NCBI RefSeq assembly: GCF_003268775.1
Contig: NZ_QLSU01000045.1
Span: 1 to 64,000, forward strand
Origin: Paraburkholderia unamae
Lineage (GTDB): Bacteria; Pseudomonadota; Gammaproteobacteria; Burkholderiales; Burkholderiaceae
Direction of reading: 5' to 3'
Length of the DNA stretch: 64,000 nucleotides
Below the pieces are notes generated by a model. It saw only the letters and a list, made by a program, of their open reading frames with translations. It was not told the DNA's origin and searched no databases. Positions within the stretch are counted from its first letter, which is position 1, and every line of letters starts with the position of its first letter. The position numbers and the translations under genes were made by a program. Positions 18,118-27,083 of the stretch are shown piece by piece.

Positions 18118-19275
18118 TCAGTGTGCGCGTACGAGCCGCAGGCGCGTGATTTCCGAGGGCGCGCCAAGGCGCTTGGGCGGGCCCCAGTAACCCGTGCCGC
18201 GGCTCGTATAGACCCACAGGCTGCCGAGCTTTTCGAGGCCGGCCGTGAACGGCTGCTGTAGCCGCACGAGGAAATTCCACGGAAAGATCTGGCCGCCGTG
18301 CGTGTGGCCCGAAAGCTGAAGCGTGAAGCCCGCGTCGGCCGCCGCGTGGGCCGTGCGCGGCTGGTGCGCGAGCAGCACGCGCGTACCGACGTCGTCGGGC
18401 GCGCCGCGCAGCGCCTGAACCGGGTCGCTGCGGTGCGCGGGATCGAAGTGGCCGCCGGTGTAGTCGGTCACGCCGGCCAGCACGAGCCGCCCGTCGCCAT
18501 GCTCGATCACGACGTGCTGGTTCATCAGCACCGTCAGGCCGATGCGGCGGAACTCGGCGACCCAGGCGTCCGCGCCCGAGTAGTACTCGTGGTTGCCGGT
18601 CACGAGGTATACACCGTGATGCGCGGCGAGCCTGCCGAGCGGCGCGGTATGGTCGGCGAGATGCGCGACGCTGCCGTCCACGACGTCGCCCGTAATGGCG
18701 ACCACGTCGGCGTCGAGCTGGTTCACGGCGCGCACGATCGCGTCCACGTAGCCGTGCTTGATCGTCGGCCCCACGTGGATATCGCTCAACTGCACGATGG
18801 TGAAGCCTTCGAGCGCGGCGGGCAGCCCGCGTACCGGCACTTCGACATTGAGTACGCGCGCGCGCCGCCGCGCGTTGAAGAAGCCGAATGCGGAGGAGAG
18901 GAACGCGAGCGCGATCACCACGGCGGCGCTAACGGTGCGCCAGCGCGCGAGATCGACGGCGCCATGCCATAGCGCCTCGACGGTCATGGCCGAGGCGAGC
19001 ACGATGTCGCGCGCGATCGTCAGCATGAGCAGCGACGAGAAGAAGCCCATGGCGAGCATGCCGATCCAGGCGAGGCGGTCGCCGAGCGAGTGGCGCTCGA
19101 AGCGGCGCGCGAGCATGCCGGGCGGAATGAACAGCACGGAGAGCACGAGCCACAGCACGGCGAGCCACTTGCCGGCCGCAGGCACCGGCAGGTCGGGAAT
19201 CAGGCGGAAACCGACATAGGCATGCAGCAGCACGCCGATGGCGATGAAGCGAACCAGAAACGAGAGTCGGGGCAT
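18118..19275 (-). CDS. Membrane-anchored metallophosphoesterase (YkuE-like)
   Basis: 385 residues. Four or five N-terminal membrane spans (residues 1-150) precede a calcineurin-like phosphoesterase domain with every metal-binding block: LSDIHVGPT (D-x-H), GDVVDG, GNHEYYSG, and GHTHGGQIFPW. Family members hydrolyse phosphodiesters or phosphomonoesters such as lipid A precursors or cyclic nucleotides; the substrate here is unknown. Start 19275 gives MPRLSFLVRF directly before the first span. It is separated by about 117 bases from the AI-2E-type gene on the same strand. Confidence 0.88.
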   Translation of the reverse strand: MPRLSFLVRFIAIGVLLHAYVGFRLIPDLPVPAAGKWLAVLWLVLSVLFIPPGMLARRFERHSLGDRLAWIGMLAMGFFSSLLMLTIARDIVLASAMTVEALWHGAVDLARWRTVSAAVVIALAFLSSAFGFFNARRRARVLNVEVPVRGLPAALEGFTIVQLSDIHVGPTIKHGYVDAIVRAVNQLDADVVAITGDVVDGSVAHLADHTAPLGRLAAHHGVYLVTGNHEYYSGADAWVAEFRRIGLTVLMNQHVVIEHGDGRLVLAGVTDYTGGHFDPAHRSDPVQALRGAPDDVGTRVLLAHQPRTAHAAADAGFTLQLSGHTHGGQIFPWNFLVRLQQPFTAGLEKLGSLWVYTSRGTGYWGPPKRLGAPSEITRLRLVRAH

Positions 19276-19480
19276 GGCGGCGCAAACGGATGGGAGTGGG
19301 CTCTCACGCGGGCACGATGCGCTGCGGTGAAGCCCGATGTCGCAACGCAGCAGGCAGGACAGCGAGGACAGGCTGCGATGCATTCTACCGGCAGCGCAGA
19401 CTTCGTGCCGGATCGAAGCAGCGGGGCTGACGAGCGCATGGTGCGCCGCCGCATGTCATGCCTTTTGCAAGTCGCGTCAA

Positions 19481-19500
19481 CATACATGCATGCGTGTATG
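19481..19500. repeat. 20-bp imperfect palindrome in a 421-base intergenic region
   Basis: CATACATGCATGCGTGTATG reads as an inverted repeat with 9 of 10 pairs matching. It lies in the otherwise featureless gap from 19276 to 19696, 216 bases before the small membrane protein gene and 205 bases upstream of the metallophosphoesterase start. It may be a dimeric regulator's operator. The rest of the gap shows no convincing gene or RNA. Confidence 0.45.
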
Positions 19501-19696
19501 CATGGGCTTCAGTGAAGCGCGGCGCGAAGTTGTGGCACTGCGGCATTTCCCTGGATTGCCAGTGCGACATGACCCGTCGCACTATGTCCACACAGGCCGC
19601 GAATACTCTATTAAACGTCCATTGAATCGGCCTTGGTGATGGACTATGCTGAAAAGGACGCCCGTGCGGTTTCGGGTGCACTGGGGGAGACAAATC

Positions 19697-20020
19697 ATGA
19701 AAATTATCCGGCCGGTCTCGCAAGGTTTGCATGGTCGTCACGTCGGGCACGAGGGCAGCCACGTCATGCTGCCGATGGTCGGACTTTCGGTCATGGCCGT
19801 GGCGCTGTACTTCGCGGTCAAGCACATCGATATTCTCGACATCGGCCGCAGCGCGTTATTCGACGTCGTGATGGTGTTCGTCGCGCTCGGTATTGCGGGC
19901 ATGTTCGGCGCAGTGGGCGCGTGGTTGCGCTCGCGCACCACCGACGAACCCGCCGAGGGCTTTTGCTTTGTCGGCGCGCTGATCGGCGCGGTGGTGTTCT
20001 ATATCGCGCTGCTAACCTGA
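19697..20020 (+). CDS. Small inner-membrane protein of unknown function
   Basis: 107 residues. After a basic head with several His (HGRHVGHEGSH, residues 12-22) come three spans: MLPMVGLSVMAVALYFAV, VVMVFVALGIAGMFGAVGAWL and FVGALIGAVVFYIALLT. A GGGGGAGA ribosome site stands 7 bases before ATG 19697. The gene sits alone between the divergent metallophosphoesterase and alkB. I do not recognise a named family. Confidence 0.75.
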   Translation: MKIIRPVSQGLHGRHVGHEGSHVMLPMVGLSVMAVALYFAVKHIDILDIGRSALFDVVMVFVALGIAGMFGAVGAWLRSRTTDEPAEGFCFVGALIGAVVFYIALLT

Positions 20021-20114
20021 TTCCTCCAATCTTGCGCTGATATCGGCAAGGCGCGGCGGCCCGGTCCGCGCCATGCGAAGATGGTTGCTTTCCCGCTCGA
20101 TTGAAGCATTCGCG

Positions 20115-20711
20115 ATGTTCGATCTCTTCGACGACACGCCGCAACCCGACGTGGCGTGGCATCCGTCATGGCTTGGGCCCGCGGCGGCGGACGAGGCGCT
20201 CGCGCGCATCGTCGCCGAGACCGGCTGGCGGCAGGAGCGTATCCGCACGCCCGGCGGCTGGGTGGACCAGCCGCGCCTCACGGCCTGGCAGGGCGATCCC
20301 GGCGCGGTCTATATCTACTCGGGCATCCGCAACGTGCCGCAACCGTGGACGCCCGCCGTGGCCGAACTGCGCGACGCCGTCTCGACGCTATGCGGCGTGC
20401 GCTTCAACAGCGTGCTGCTCAACCGCTACCGCAGCGGCACGGACAGCATGGGCTGGCATGCGGACCATGAACCCGAACTGGGCCCCGAACCGGTGATCGC
20501 CTCGCTGAGCCTCGGCGCGACGCGGCGCTTCGACCTGCGCCATAACGCGACGGGCGTGGTGCGCTCGTTCCGGCTGACGAGCGGCAGTCTGCTCGTGATG
20601 CAAGGCAAGACCCAGGCGCAATGGCGGCACCGCGTGCCTAAAGAGGCTGCCGTGGGTGGCGAGCGCGTGAATCTCACGTTTCGCGTGGTGATGCCGGAAT
20701 TGCGGAAATAG
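20115..20711 (+). CDS. alkB: AlkB-type 2-oxoglutarate/Fe(II) DNA repair dioxygenase
   Basis: 198 residues from ATG 20115. The enzyme oxidatively removes methyl groups from 1-methyladenine and 3-methylcytosine. The iron ligands are visible as H115 and D117 (WHADHEPELG) and H172 (WRHRVPK), and the 2-oxoglutarate-binding arginine as R190 in RVNLTFRV; RFDLRHN lies between. This is the shorter AlkB/ALKBH2-3-like form. A start at 20073 would add 14 residues; the ribosome site is weak for both. It stands alone, convergent with mdcH. Confidence 0.9.
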   Translation: MFDLFDDTPQPDVAWHPSWLGPAAADEALARIVAETGWRQERIRTPGGWVDQPRLTAWQGDPGAVYIYSGIRNVPQPWTPAVAELRDAVSTLCGVRFNSVLLNRYRSGTDSMGWHADHEPELGPEPVIASLSLGATRRFDLRHNATGVVRSFRLTSGSLLVMQGKTQAQWRHRVPKEAAVGGERVNLTFRVVMPELRK

Positions 20712-20840
20712 AGTGAATTTTCGCCGGAGATGGGCGGGTGATCGTCGATTTTCCGCGGATTGATGGCGCTGCGGGATTGGCTTTGAGCGTAAAAATCAAA
20801 TATCACTTTATGCGCATAAACGCCGAAGTCAGGCGCGAAG

Positions 20841-21782
20841 TCAGGTGCTCTCTTCCCCAAGCCGCCGCCGCACGATCGCGGCGAGTCGTTCCAGCGGCAA
20901 GTTCGACGCCGCGAGCGCCGCTGTGTCGGGATACTGCTCGCGCGCGATGTCGGTGAGCACCTGGCCGGGTGGCGCTTCGACCAGGACGCTCGCGCCCGAT
21001 TCGATCATGACCGTGAGCGCGTCGTACCAACGCACCGTGTAGCGCATGTTGGTGGCGAGATCGGCGCGGATCGCTTCGGCGCTGTGCAGCGGGCGGCCGC
21101 CACGGTTGTCGACGTACACGCCGCGTGGCGTGCGAAACGGGATGTCACGCGCCCATGCGCTGAGCCGGTCGGCGGCGTCGGTCAATAGTTCGCAATGCGA
21201 AGGAACGGAAACGGCCAGGCGTTGCGCCTTGCGTGCACCGGCGGCTAGCGCACGCGCCGCGAAGGCTTCGAGCGCCGTGTCCGCGCCTGCCACGACGATC
21301 TGGCGCGGCGCGTTGACGTTTGCCACGTAGACGCGCTCGCCGCCGTCGCGCGCGTGCGCATCCGCGAGTGTTTCCACCTGCGTTTCGCTCAACCCCGCAA
21401 TCGCCGAGAGGCCGTAGCCCGAAGGCCATGCGCTCTCCATCAGCTCGGCGCGCTTGCGCACCATATGCAGCGCGTCGGCGAAGGAAAGCGCTTCGCAACT
21501 CACGGCCGCCGCGTAGGCGCCCACCGAGAGTCCGGCGCTGAACTGCGGCACGAGACCGTCATGTGCGAGCGCGCGAGAGAGGGCCACGCCCGCGACCGTG
21601 AGCCCGATCTGCACGGCGACCGTGGAGCACAACGCCTCGGCGTCGTCGAGCGAGAGGACGTCGAGCCCGAGCGCGGCCGACGCTTCGTTGAGCGTCGCCT
21701 GCACTGCATCGTGCTGGGGCAGCTTGTGAAGAAAGCCGGGGCTTTGCGCGCCCTGGCCGGGAAAGAGCAGGGCGAGCGTCAT
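20841..21782 (-). CDS. mdcH: Malonate decarboxylase, epsilon subunit (malonyl transferase)
   Basis: 313 residues. It should transfer malonyl groups from malonyl-CoA to the acyl-carrier subunit MdcC to charge the enzyme. The FabD-like fold is clear: LLFPGQGAQ at residue 5, nucleophile serine in GLSVGAYA, and the VPSHCELL histidine. ATG 21782 overlaps the mdcG stop by four bases (ATGA), which fixes the start against an ATG 12 bases upstream. It is the last gene of the mdc operon. A 12-bp near-perfect tandem repeat (CGAAGTCAGGCG, 20824-20847) covers its stop codon. Confidence 0.93.
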   Translation of the reverse strand: MTLALLFPGQGAQSPGFLHKLPQHDAVQATLNEASAALGLDVLSLDDAEALCSTVAVQIGLTVAGVALSRALAHDGLVPQFSAGLSVGAYAAAVSCEALSFADALHMVRKRAELMESAWPSGYGLSAIAGLSETQVETLADAHARDGGERVYVANVNAPRQIVVAGADTALEAFAARALAAGARKAQRLAVSVPSHCELLTDAADRLSAWARDIPFRTPRGVYVDNRGGRPLHSAEAIRADLATNMRYTVRWYDALTVMIESGASVLVEAPPGQVLTDIAREQYPDTAALAASNLPLERLAAIVRRRLGEEST

Positions 21783-22456
21783 GGCGGGCACCACGGGTCG
21801 GCGACGCGTTGCGCGCCACTGCTCGCTCGCGCCAGCACGCGCGGCTTGTGTGCCGCGAGTTCGGCAAGCGCGACGCCGCCTGCGGGGGTTTCGAGTTGCG
21901 CGTCGATGCGCGTGCCGGCGCGGCCGGCGGCTTCGGCGAGCACGTGTGCGAGCGTGTCGATGGCGGCGCGCTCGATGCGTTGCGGCAAGCGGATCAGAAT
22001 GTCGAGATCGCTCGATGCCGTGAGCGTGGCCGCGCCTGAGGCCAGTTCGAAACCGGCGCTGCCGGTTGGGCCCCAGACGTAGTCGTGCAGCGGCGAGGCG
22101 GCTTCGCGCAGGGCCGCGAGCGCGACGAAGGCGGGCAGCGCGCGGCGGGTATCGGGCGTCGCAACGTCAAGGAGCGCTTCCGGACTCATTGATATTTCGA
22201 TATCCTCAATATTGAGCCACGTTGCGTGCCGCTCGGCGCGCGTGCCGCCCCGCACGCCCACGGCGACAAAGGCCGCCGCCGCGCGCGCACGCCGCACGAC
22301 GACCCAGGGCGCACGCGCGAGCGCGTTGCGCACCCATGCCGGTTCGTCAGCCGATGGCGCGAGACGCGCCACGCGCAGCAGGTCGTGCGCGCGCCAGCGC
22401 GCATCGTCCACGCGCGGCGCGTCCTGGGCGAACGGCGGCGCGGCGCAGGCGTGCAT
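21779..22456 (-). CDS. mdcG: Malonate decarboxylase holo-ACP synthase (phosphoribosyl-dephospho-CoA transferase)
   Basis: 225 residues. It attaches the 2'-(5''-triphosphoribosyl)-3'-dephospho-CoA group made by MdcB to a serine of MdcC. The nucleotidyltransferase signature is visible as GSAGFELASG followed by SSDLDILIRLP, where the two aspartates bind metal. ATG 22456 overlaps the mdcE stop as TGATG, pointing to coupled translation; an ATG 15 bases upstream is possible. Length is normal. Confidence 0.92.
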   Translation of the reverse strand: MHACAAPPFAQDAPRVDDARWRAHDLLRVARLAPSADEPAWVRNALARAPWVVVRRARAAAAFVAVGVRGGTRAERHATWLNIEDIEISMSPEALLDVATPDTRRALPAFVALAALREAASPLHDYVWGPTGSAGFELASGAATLTASSDLDILIRLPQRIERAAIDTLAHVLAEAAGRAGTRIDAQLETPAGGVALAELAAHKPRVLARASSGAQRVADPWCPP

Positions 22457-23271
22457 CAGTTGGCGTCCCACTGAAGCGCAAGGCGCTTGCGCACTTCGAT
22501 CGAGGCCGCGCGCGTGCGCTGCGCCGACTCGCCTTGCAAGCGATGCGCGAGCCCGCTCTTGTCGTCACGCGCTTCGCGCACCTTCCGTGCGAGCACGTCG
22601 CGCACTCGCGCGATCTGCGCTTCGCTCGGCGCATCTGCATCGACGTCGCCGATCAATTCGTCGAGCAGCCCGAGCTTGGCGAACGAGGCCATCGAATACG
22701 ACATCGGCACGATCTTTTCGCCGAGCGCGTCGAGGTCTTCCACGCTGCGCCGCGTGACGCGCGCCGCCGCTTCCTTGCCCATGGCGTGCACCATCGTGCC
22801 GGGCGCATCGAGCGCGACGATGCGGTTGGCCTGGTAGCCGTGCGCGAGGAACGCGCCCGACATGGCGGGCCCGACGATCAGCGCCACCACGGGATGCCCC
22901 GCGAGCCGCGCGCTTGCATACGCATCCACGGCCGAGGCGCAGGCAAGGTGAATGCCGAGCATCTCTTCGCGATAGCCATAGGCCTGGCTCTTCACGTCGA
23001 CGATCGCGACGATCGGGCGGCGCGTGCGGTTCGCGGCATCTTCGGCGATGGCTTCGCGCACGGCCTGTGCCAGACGCCAGCCTTGTTCCAGGCCCACCAC
23101 ATTGTCGCGGGCGCGAGGAAAGCGATTCACGGGATCGGGCGCGACCGTGATGAAGCGTGCGGTCTCGCCGTCGAGCGGTGCATCGGCGTACTGAACGCAA
23201 CTGCCCTGCGTTTTATCACCCGCGAGGGCGCGTAGCCAGCGTGCGCCGCGGCTCGTCGTCGTATCGTTCAT
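22456..23271 (-). CDS. mdcE: Malonate decarboxylase, gamma subunit
   Basis: 271 residues. With MdcD it forms the carboxy-lyase component that releases CO2 from malonyl-S-ACP. The crotonase/carboxyltransferase-like fold shows in IVAIVDVKSQAYGYREEMLGIH, PVVALIVGPAMSGAFLAHGYQANRI (oxyanion-hole glycines, quoted in part from residues 100-160) and DAPGTMVHAMGKEA. ATG 23271 overlaps the mdcD stop by ATGA; the open frame upstream is Arg-rich filler inside mdcD and is not used. Confidence 0.93.
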   Translation of the reverse strand: MNDTTTSRGARWLRALAGDKTQGSCVQYADAPLDGETARFITVAPDPVNRFPRARDNVVGLEQGWRLAQAVREAIAEDAANRTRRPIVAIVDVKSQAYGYREEMLGIHLACASAVDAYASARLAGHPVVALIVGPAMSGAFLAHGYQANRIVALDAPGTMVHAMGKEAAARVTRRSVEDLDALGEKIVPMSYSMASFAKLGLLDELIGDVDADAPSEAQIARVRDVLARKVREARDDKSGLAHRLQGESAQRTRAASIEVRKRLALQWDAN

Positions 23272-24149
23272 GCCTTTTCTCCGCGCAGGTTCAGGGGCGA
23301 CGCGGCGAATACCGCGCGCATCGATTCGGGGGTGACGGTGGCGGGATCGATCTGCGCGAGCTTCGCGAGCGTGGCATCCACGGCTTCGGAGCGATGCACG
23401 GGCGGCACACCTTGCGCGAACGCCGCACGCACGGCGGCGTGCACATCGTCCACGGTGTCTTCCACGAGCGCATCGGCGAATCCGGTGCGCGCGCGCTGTT
23501 CGCCGCCGATCAGTCGCCACACCTGGCGGCGGTCGCTCGAATCGAGCTCTTCAATGCCGGCTTCCTGTTCGATCACCTCGGGGCCGTTCATGCCCAGGCG
23601 CCCTTGCTTCGTCATCACGAGCGTCGTGCAAAGTGCCGCCGCGAGCGACATGCCGCCGAAACAACCCACCATGCCCGCGATCACGCCGACCACGGGCACA
23701 TGACGCCGCAGCGCGACGATGGCCGACTGGATTTCCGCGATCACGGCGAGACCGAGATTCGCTTCCTGGAGGCGTACGCCGCCGGTTTCGAACAGGATGA
23801 CGGGCCGCACGATCTTGCCGCGTTCGCAGTCGGCGAGCGCGAGTTCGAGCGCGGCGGCGATCTTGCTGCCCGACACCTCGCCGATGCTGCCGCCCTGGAA
23901 CGCCGATTCGATCGCGGCCACGACGGCGGGCTGGCCGTCGATCGTGCCGCGCGCGATCACCGCGCCGTCGTCGGCCTGGCAGACGATGCCCTGCAACGGC
24001 AGCCAGGGCGACTCGATGCGATCGAACGGACCGAGCAACTCGCGGAACGTGCCCGCGTCGAGCACGGCGGCCGCGCGTTCACGCGCGCTCAGCTCGATGA
24101 AGCTTTCGCGCAGCAGCGCGCCCGGAGTCATTTGATTAGCCATGCTCAT
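23268..24149 (-). CDS. mdcD: Malonate decarboxylase, beta subunit
   Basis: 293 residues. It is the acetyl-CoA-carboxylase-like partner of MdcE in the decarboxylase step. Marks are ESAFQGGSIGEVSGSKI, VILFETGGVRLQEANLGL and VIAGMVGCFGGMSLAA. ATG 24149 overlaps the mdcC stop (ATGA). The frame remains open upstream through mdcC and mdcB, an artefact of high GC. The conserved GluProAla-type repeats of some homologues are absent. Length is normal for the subunit. Confidence 0.93.
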   Translation of the reverse strand: MSMANQMTPGALLRESFIELSARERAAAVLDAGTFRELLGPFDRIESPWLPLQGIVCQADDGAVIARGTIDGQPAVVAAIESAFQGGSIGEVSGSKIAAALELALADCERGKIVRPVILFETGGVRLQEANLGLAVIAEIQSAIVALRRHVPVVGVIAGMVGCFGGMSLAAALCTTLVMTKQGRLGMNGPEVIEQEAGIEELDSSDRRQVWRLIGGEQRARTGFADALVEDTVDDVHAAVRAAFAQGVPPVHRSEAVDATLAKLAQIDPATVTPESMRAVFAASPLNLRGEKA

Positions 24150-24448
24150 GACTGTGCTCCCTGCGCCGCTTCCACGGCTTCGGCGAGCCGCAGCGCCACG
24201 ACGCCCGGCGTCGCACCGAAGTCGTTGATCTCGATGAGCGCCGCGCCGTCGTAACGCGTGAAGAAGCGATCGAGCACGCTCTTCCAGATGTGGCCATAGC
24301 CGTCCACGCTGGTGTGCACGACCACGCGCGCCTGCATGGCGTCGGCGGGCTGTAGCAGCACTTCGAGGTCGCCCGAGCCCACCACGCCCACGTGGGCGCG
24401 CGTCGTCACGGCGCGTTGCGCCGGATAGTCGAATGTCAGTTGTTCCAT
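24146..24448 (-). CDS. mdcC: Malonate decarboxylase acyl carrier protein, delta subunit
   Basis: 100 residues. The carrier shuttles the acetyl/malonyl thioester between the transferase and decarboxylase subunits. The serine that carries the triphosphoribosyl-dephospho-CoA arm is in the GVVGSGDLEVLL motif near residue 25. A GGGAGG ribosome site precedes ATG 24448. The gene overlaps mdcB by 13 bases at one end and mdcD by 4 at the other. Confidence 0.93.
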   Translation of the reverse strand: MEQLTFDYPAQRAVTTRAHVGVVGSGDLEVLLQPADAMQARVVVHTSVDGYGHIWKSVLDRFFTRYDGAALIEINDFGATPGVVALRLAEAVEAAQGAQS

Positions 24449-25404
24449 GAAACCGTCCTCCCGCCAGTGCGGTGCTGAAGCAGTCTGTCGATGAAGAGCG
24501 TCGCGGCGAGCAGATCGGCCGCGCCGCCAGGCGATGCGTTGAGCGCGAGCAGCGCGAGTTCGAGCGCGTCGAAGGCGGCGCGGCCCGCCTGCGTGGCGAT
24601 GCCGCCCGCTTCGCGCACGCGCTGCGCGCCGGCTTGCGCGGCCTCGCGTCCCGCCAGTCCCGCGCGATGCAGCAGGCAGGTGTCGTCGAGCGAGGCCATG
24701 ATCGCGAGCAGCGCGTCCACGCGCGCGTGCGCTTCGTCGATCCCGTGCGCGCGCGCCGCGTGCAGCGCGGGCAGGCCCACGCGCACGACGTGCGGAAAAC
24801 CGTCCTGCGCCTCGCTGCGCGCGCCGCCCACGTTGTAGCGCTGGCGCACGCGCTCGCCATTGCTGTGCGAGGGTTGTGCGAGCAGATCGTCGAAGCGCGC
24901 GATTTGCGCGGCCGTCTCGCCGATGCGCGCCGCGTATGCGTACGCGCTTTCGCTGCTCTGCGGCGTATGCGCGATCGTCGCGCCCGCCACGAGCAGGCCC
25001 ACGATCCAGATCGCGCCGCGATGGGCGTTGCTGCCTTGCGTCGCGCGCATCATCGCGGCCTCGCCGGCGCGGCCGATGCGTGCGAGATCGGTGCGCAACG
25101 CCGTGCCCGGCGTCGCGCCGAGCGAGGCGCGCGCGAGCGCTTCGAACGTGGGTTCGAGCGCGTGCGCCGAACGCAGCATCGTCGCGAGATCGAGATCGTT
25201 GTGCGCGCCACTACCGCGCGTATCCACGAGCGCGGGCTTGGGCGTGAGGCGTGCTTCTTCGATCAGCGCTTCGCGGGCGAAGCGTGAGAGAAGCGCGGCG
25301 AGCCGGGCATCGGAGCAGGGCGGCTGCGCGTCGCGCTCGTACGGCACGCGCCGCGCGATGCCCGCCGAGCCTTCGGCGAGCGGCGTAAGGGGTAGCGTGC
25401 GCAT
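24436..25404 (-). CDS. mdcB: Triphosphoribosyl-dephospho-CoA synthase
   Basis: 322 residues. A CitG-family enzyme that makes the prosthetic-group precursor from dephospho-CoA and ATP. Signature segments are TPKPALVDTRGSGAHNDLDL near residue 55 and TQGSNAHRGAIWIVGLL near 125. The Gly/His motifs match citrate- and malonate-lyase homologues. It starts 5 bases after the mdcA stop and overlaps mdcC, in the order mdcA-B-C-D-E-G-H known from Pseudomonas and Klebsiella. Confidence 0.93.
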   Translation of the reverse strand: MRTLPLTPLAEGSAGIARRVPYERDAQPPCSDARLAALLSRFAREALIEEARLTPKPALVDTRGSGAHNDLDLATMLRSAHALEPTFEALARASLGATPGTALRTDLARIGRAGEAAMMRATQGSNAHRGAIWIVGLLVAGATIAHTPQSSESAYAYAARIGETAAQIARFDDLLAQPSHSNGERVRQRYNVGGARSEAQDGFPHVVRVGLPALHAARAHGIDEAHARVDALLAIMASLDDTCLLHRAGLAGREAAQAGAQRVREAGGIATQAGRAAFDALELALLALNASPGGAADLLAATLFIDRLLQHRTGGRTVSWNN

Positions 25405-25409
25405 GCCGC

Positions 25410-27083
25410 TTACCAGCTACGGAAGCGCGCGGGCGGCGTGTAGAGGCCGCCCGACCAGGTCACCAGATCGTCGATGCTGCGCGCGGCGAGCAGCGAGCGC
25501 TTGGCCTCGCCGCGCAGAATGCCGAGATCCTCGGGGAACTGCACGATGCCGCGGCGACGCAATTCGTCGGTTTTCTGCTGCTGCGCGCGCAAGCCGATGG
25601 GCGTGACGCCCGCCACGGCGGCGAGCGCCGCGCGGCGCTCGTCGATGCCTTCGGCGCGATGCAAATGCGCGATGCCTTCCTCGGTCACGACATGGCTCAC
25701 GTCGTCGCCGTAGATCATCACGGGCGCGACGGGCATGCCGCTCTTCTGGCCCACGGCAATCGCGTCGAGTTCGTCCACGAAGGTCGGCTCGCCGCCTTTC
25801 TTCCACGTTTCGGCGAGTTGCACCACGAGCTTGTGGCCGCGCGAAACGGGGCCCGTATCCTTGAGCAGCTTGAGCCACGCCTCGCTCGCGTGACGCCGGC
25901 CGCGCGGGTCGTGGCCCATGTTCGGCGCGCCGCCGAAGCCCGCGAGTCGCCCGCGCGTGACGGTGGACGAATTCGCGTCGGCGTCGATTTGCAGCGTCGA
26001 GCCGATGAAGAGATCGACGGCATATTGCCCCGCAAGCTGGCACAGCACGCGGTTCGAGCGCAGGCTGCCGTCGCTGCCGGTGAAGAACACGTCGGGGCGC
26101 GCGGCGATATACGCCTCCATGCCCACTTCGCTGCCGAAGCAGTGCACGCTTTCCACCCAGCCCGATTCGATGGCGGGAATCAGCGTGGGGTGCGGATTGA
26201 GCGTCCAGTTGCGGCAAATCTTGCCCTTGAGGCCCAGCGATTCGCCGTAGGTGGGTAGCAGCAATTCGATCGCGGCCGTGTCGAAGCCGATGCCGTGATT
26301 GAGCGAGGCGATGCCATAGGGCGCATAGATGCCCTTGATGACCATCATCGCGGTGAGCACCTGCAAGTCGCCGATATGGCGCGGGTCGCGCGTGAAAAGC
26401 GGTTCGACGGCGAACGGCCGGTCCGCCTGCACGACCACATCGACCCACGAGCCGGGGATGTCCACGCGCGGGAGTTCGTCAACAATTTCGTTCACCTGAA
26501 CGATGACGATGCCCTGGCTGAACGCGGCCGCTTCGGCGATGGTGGGCGTGTCTTCGGTGTTCGGCCCGGTGTAGAGATTGCCGTGGCGGTCCGCCTTCTC
26601 GGCGCACAGCAGCGCGACCTGCGGAATCAGGTCCACGAACATGCGCGCGTACAGCTCGACATAAGTGTGGATCGCGCCCACTTCGAGCTGGCCGTCTTCG
26701 AGCAGTTGCGCGACGCGCAGGCTTTGCGGACCCGCGAACGCGAAATCCACGCGGTGCGCGATGCCGCGCTCGAACAGCGTGAGGTGCTCGGGGCGGCTGA
26801 TGCTCGAAATCAGCAGGTGAACGTTGTTGACCTTGGCGGGATCGGCTTTTGCCAGCGAACGCGAGAGGAAGTCGGCCTGCTTCTGGTTGTCGCCTTCCAG
26901 CGCGACGCGGTCGCCCGGGCGAATCAGCAGTTCGAGTGCGTCGGTCATGCGCGAGGTGGGCAGCACGCCGTCTTCGAGCCAGTGCGAAATGGCGGCGAGG
27001 CGGCGGGCCTTTTCGTCGCGGCGCGTGGTCCATGAGCGCGGCGCGAGGTCAGGCGAGGTGGACGTATCAGCTTGAGGCTTCAT
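25410..27083 (-). CDS. mdcA: Malonate decarboxylase, alpha subunit (acetyl-S-ACP:malonate ACP transferase)
   Basis: 557 residues, the full family length. It swaps acetyl for malonyl on the carrier protein, like the alpha subunit of citrate lyase. ERGIAHRVDFAFAGPQSL, ADRHGNLYTGPNTEDTP, SLNHGIGFDTAAIELLLPTYGE and CRNWTLNPHPTLIPAIESGWV are characteristic. The first 17 bases overlap the 3' end of the GntR gene, so regulator and structural genes are one transcript. Together with mdcB-H this allows growth on malonate as carbon source, giving acetate and CO2. Confidence 0.95.
   Translation of the reverse strand: MKPQADTSTSPDLAPRSWTTRRDEKARRLAAISHWLEDGVLPTSRMTDALELLIRPGDRVALEGDNQKQADFLSRSLAKADPAKVNNVHLLISSISRPEHLTLFERGIAHRVDFAFAGPQSLRVAQLLEDGQLEVGAIHTYVELYARMFVDLIPQVALLCAEKADRHGNLYTGPNTEDTPTIAEAAAFSQGIVIVQVNEIVDELPRVDIPGSWVDVVVQADRPFAVEPLFTRDPRHIGDLQVLTAMMVIKGIYAPYGIASLNHGIGFDTAAIELLLPTYGESLGLKGKICRNWTLNPHPTLIPAIESGWVESVHCFGSEVGMEAYIAARPDVFFTGSDGSLRSNRVLCQLAGQYAVDLFIGSTLQIDADANSSTVTRGRLAGFGGAPNMGHDPRGRRHASEAWLKLLKDTGPVSRGHKLVVQLAETWKKGGEPTFVDELDAIAVGQKSGMPVAPVMIYGDDVSHVVTEEGIAHLHRAEGIDERRAALAAVAGVTPIGLRAQQQKTDELRRRGIVQFPEDLGILRGEAKRSLLAARSIDDLVTWSGGLYTPPARFRSW

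Noticed and set aside
20824..20847. 12-bp tandem repeat at the mdcH stop
   Set aside because: Two imperfect copies only; most likely a chance local duplication with no functional sign.
23268..24860. 530-residue reading of mdcD
   Set aside because: The first half is out-of-frame mdcB/mdcC sequence; the true start is the ATG at 24149 with a four-base overlap.
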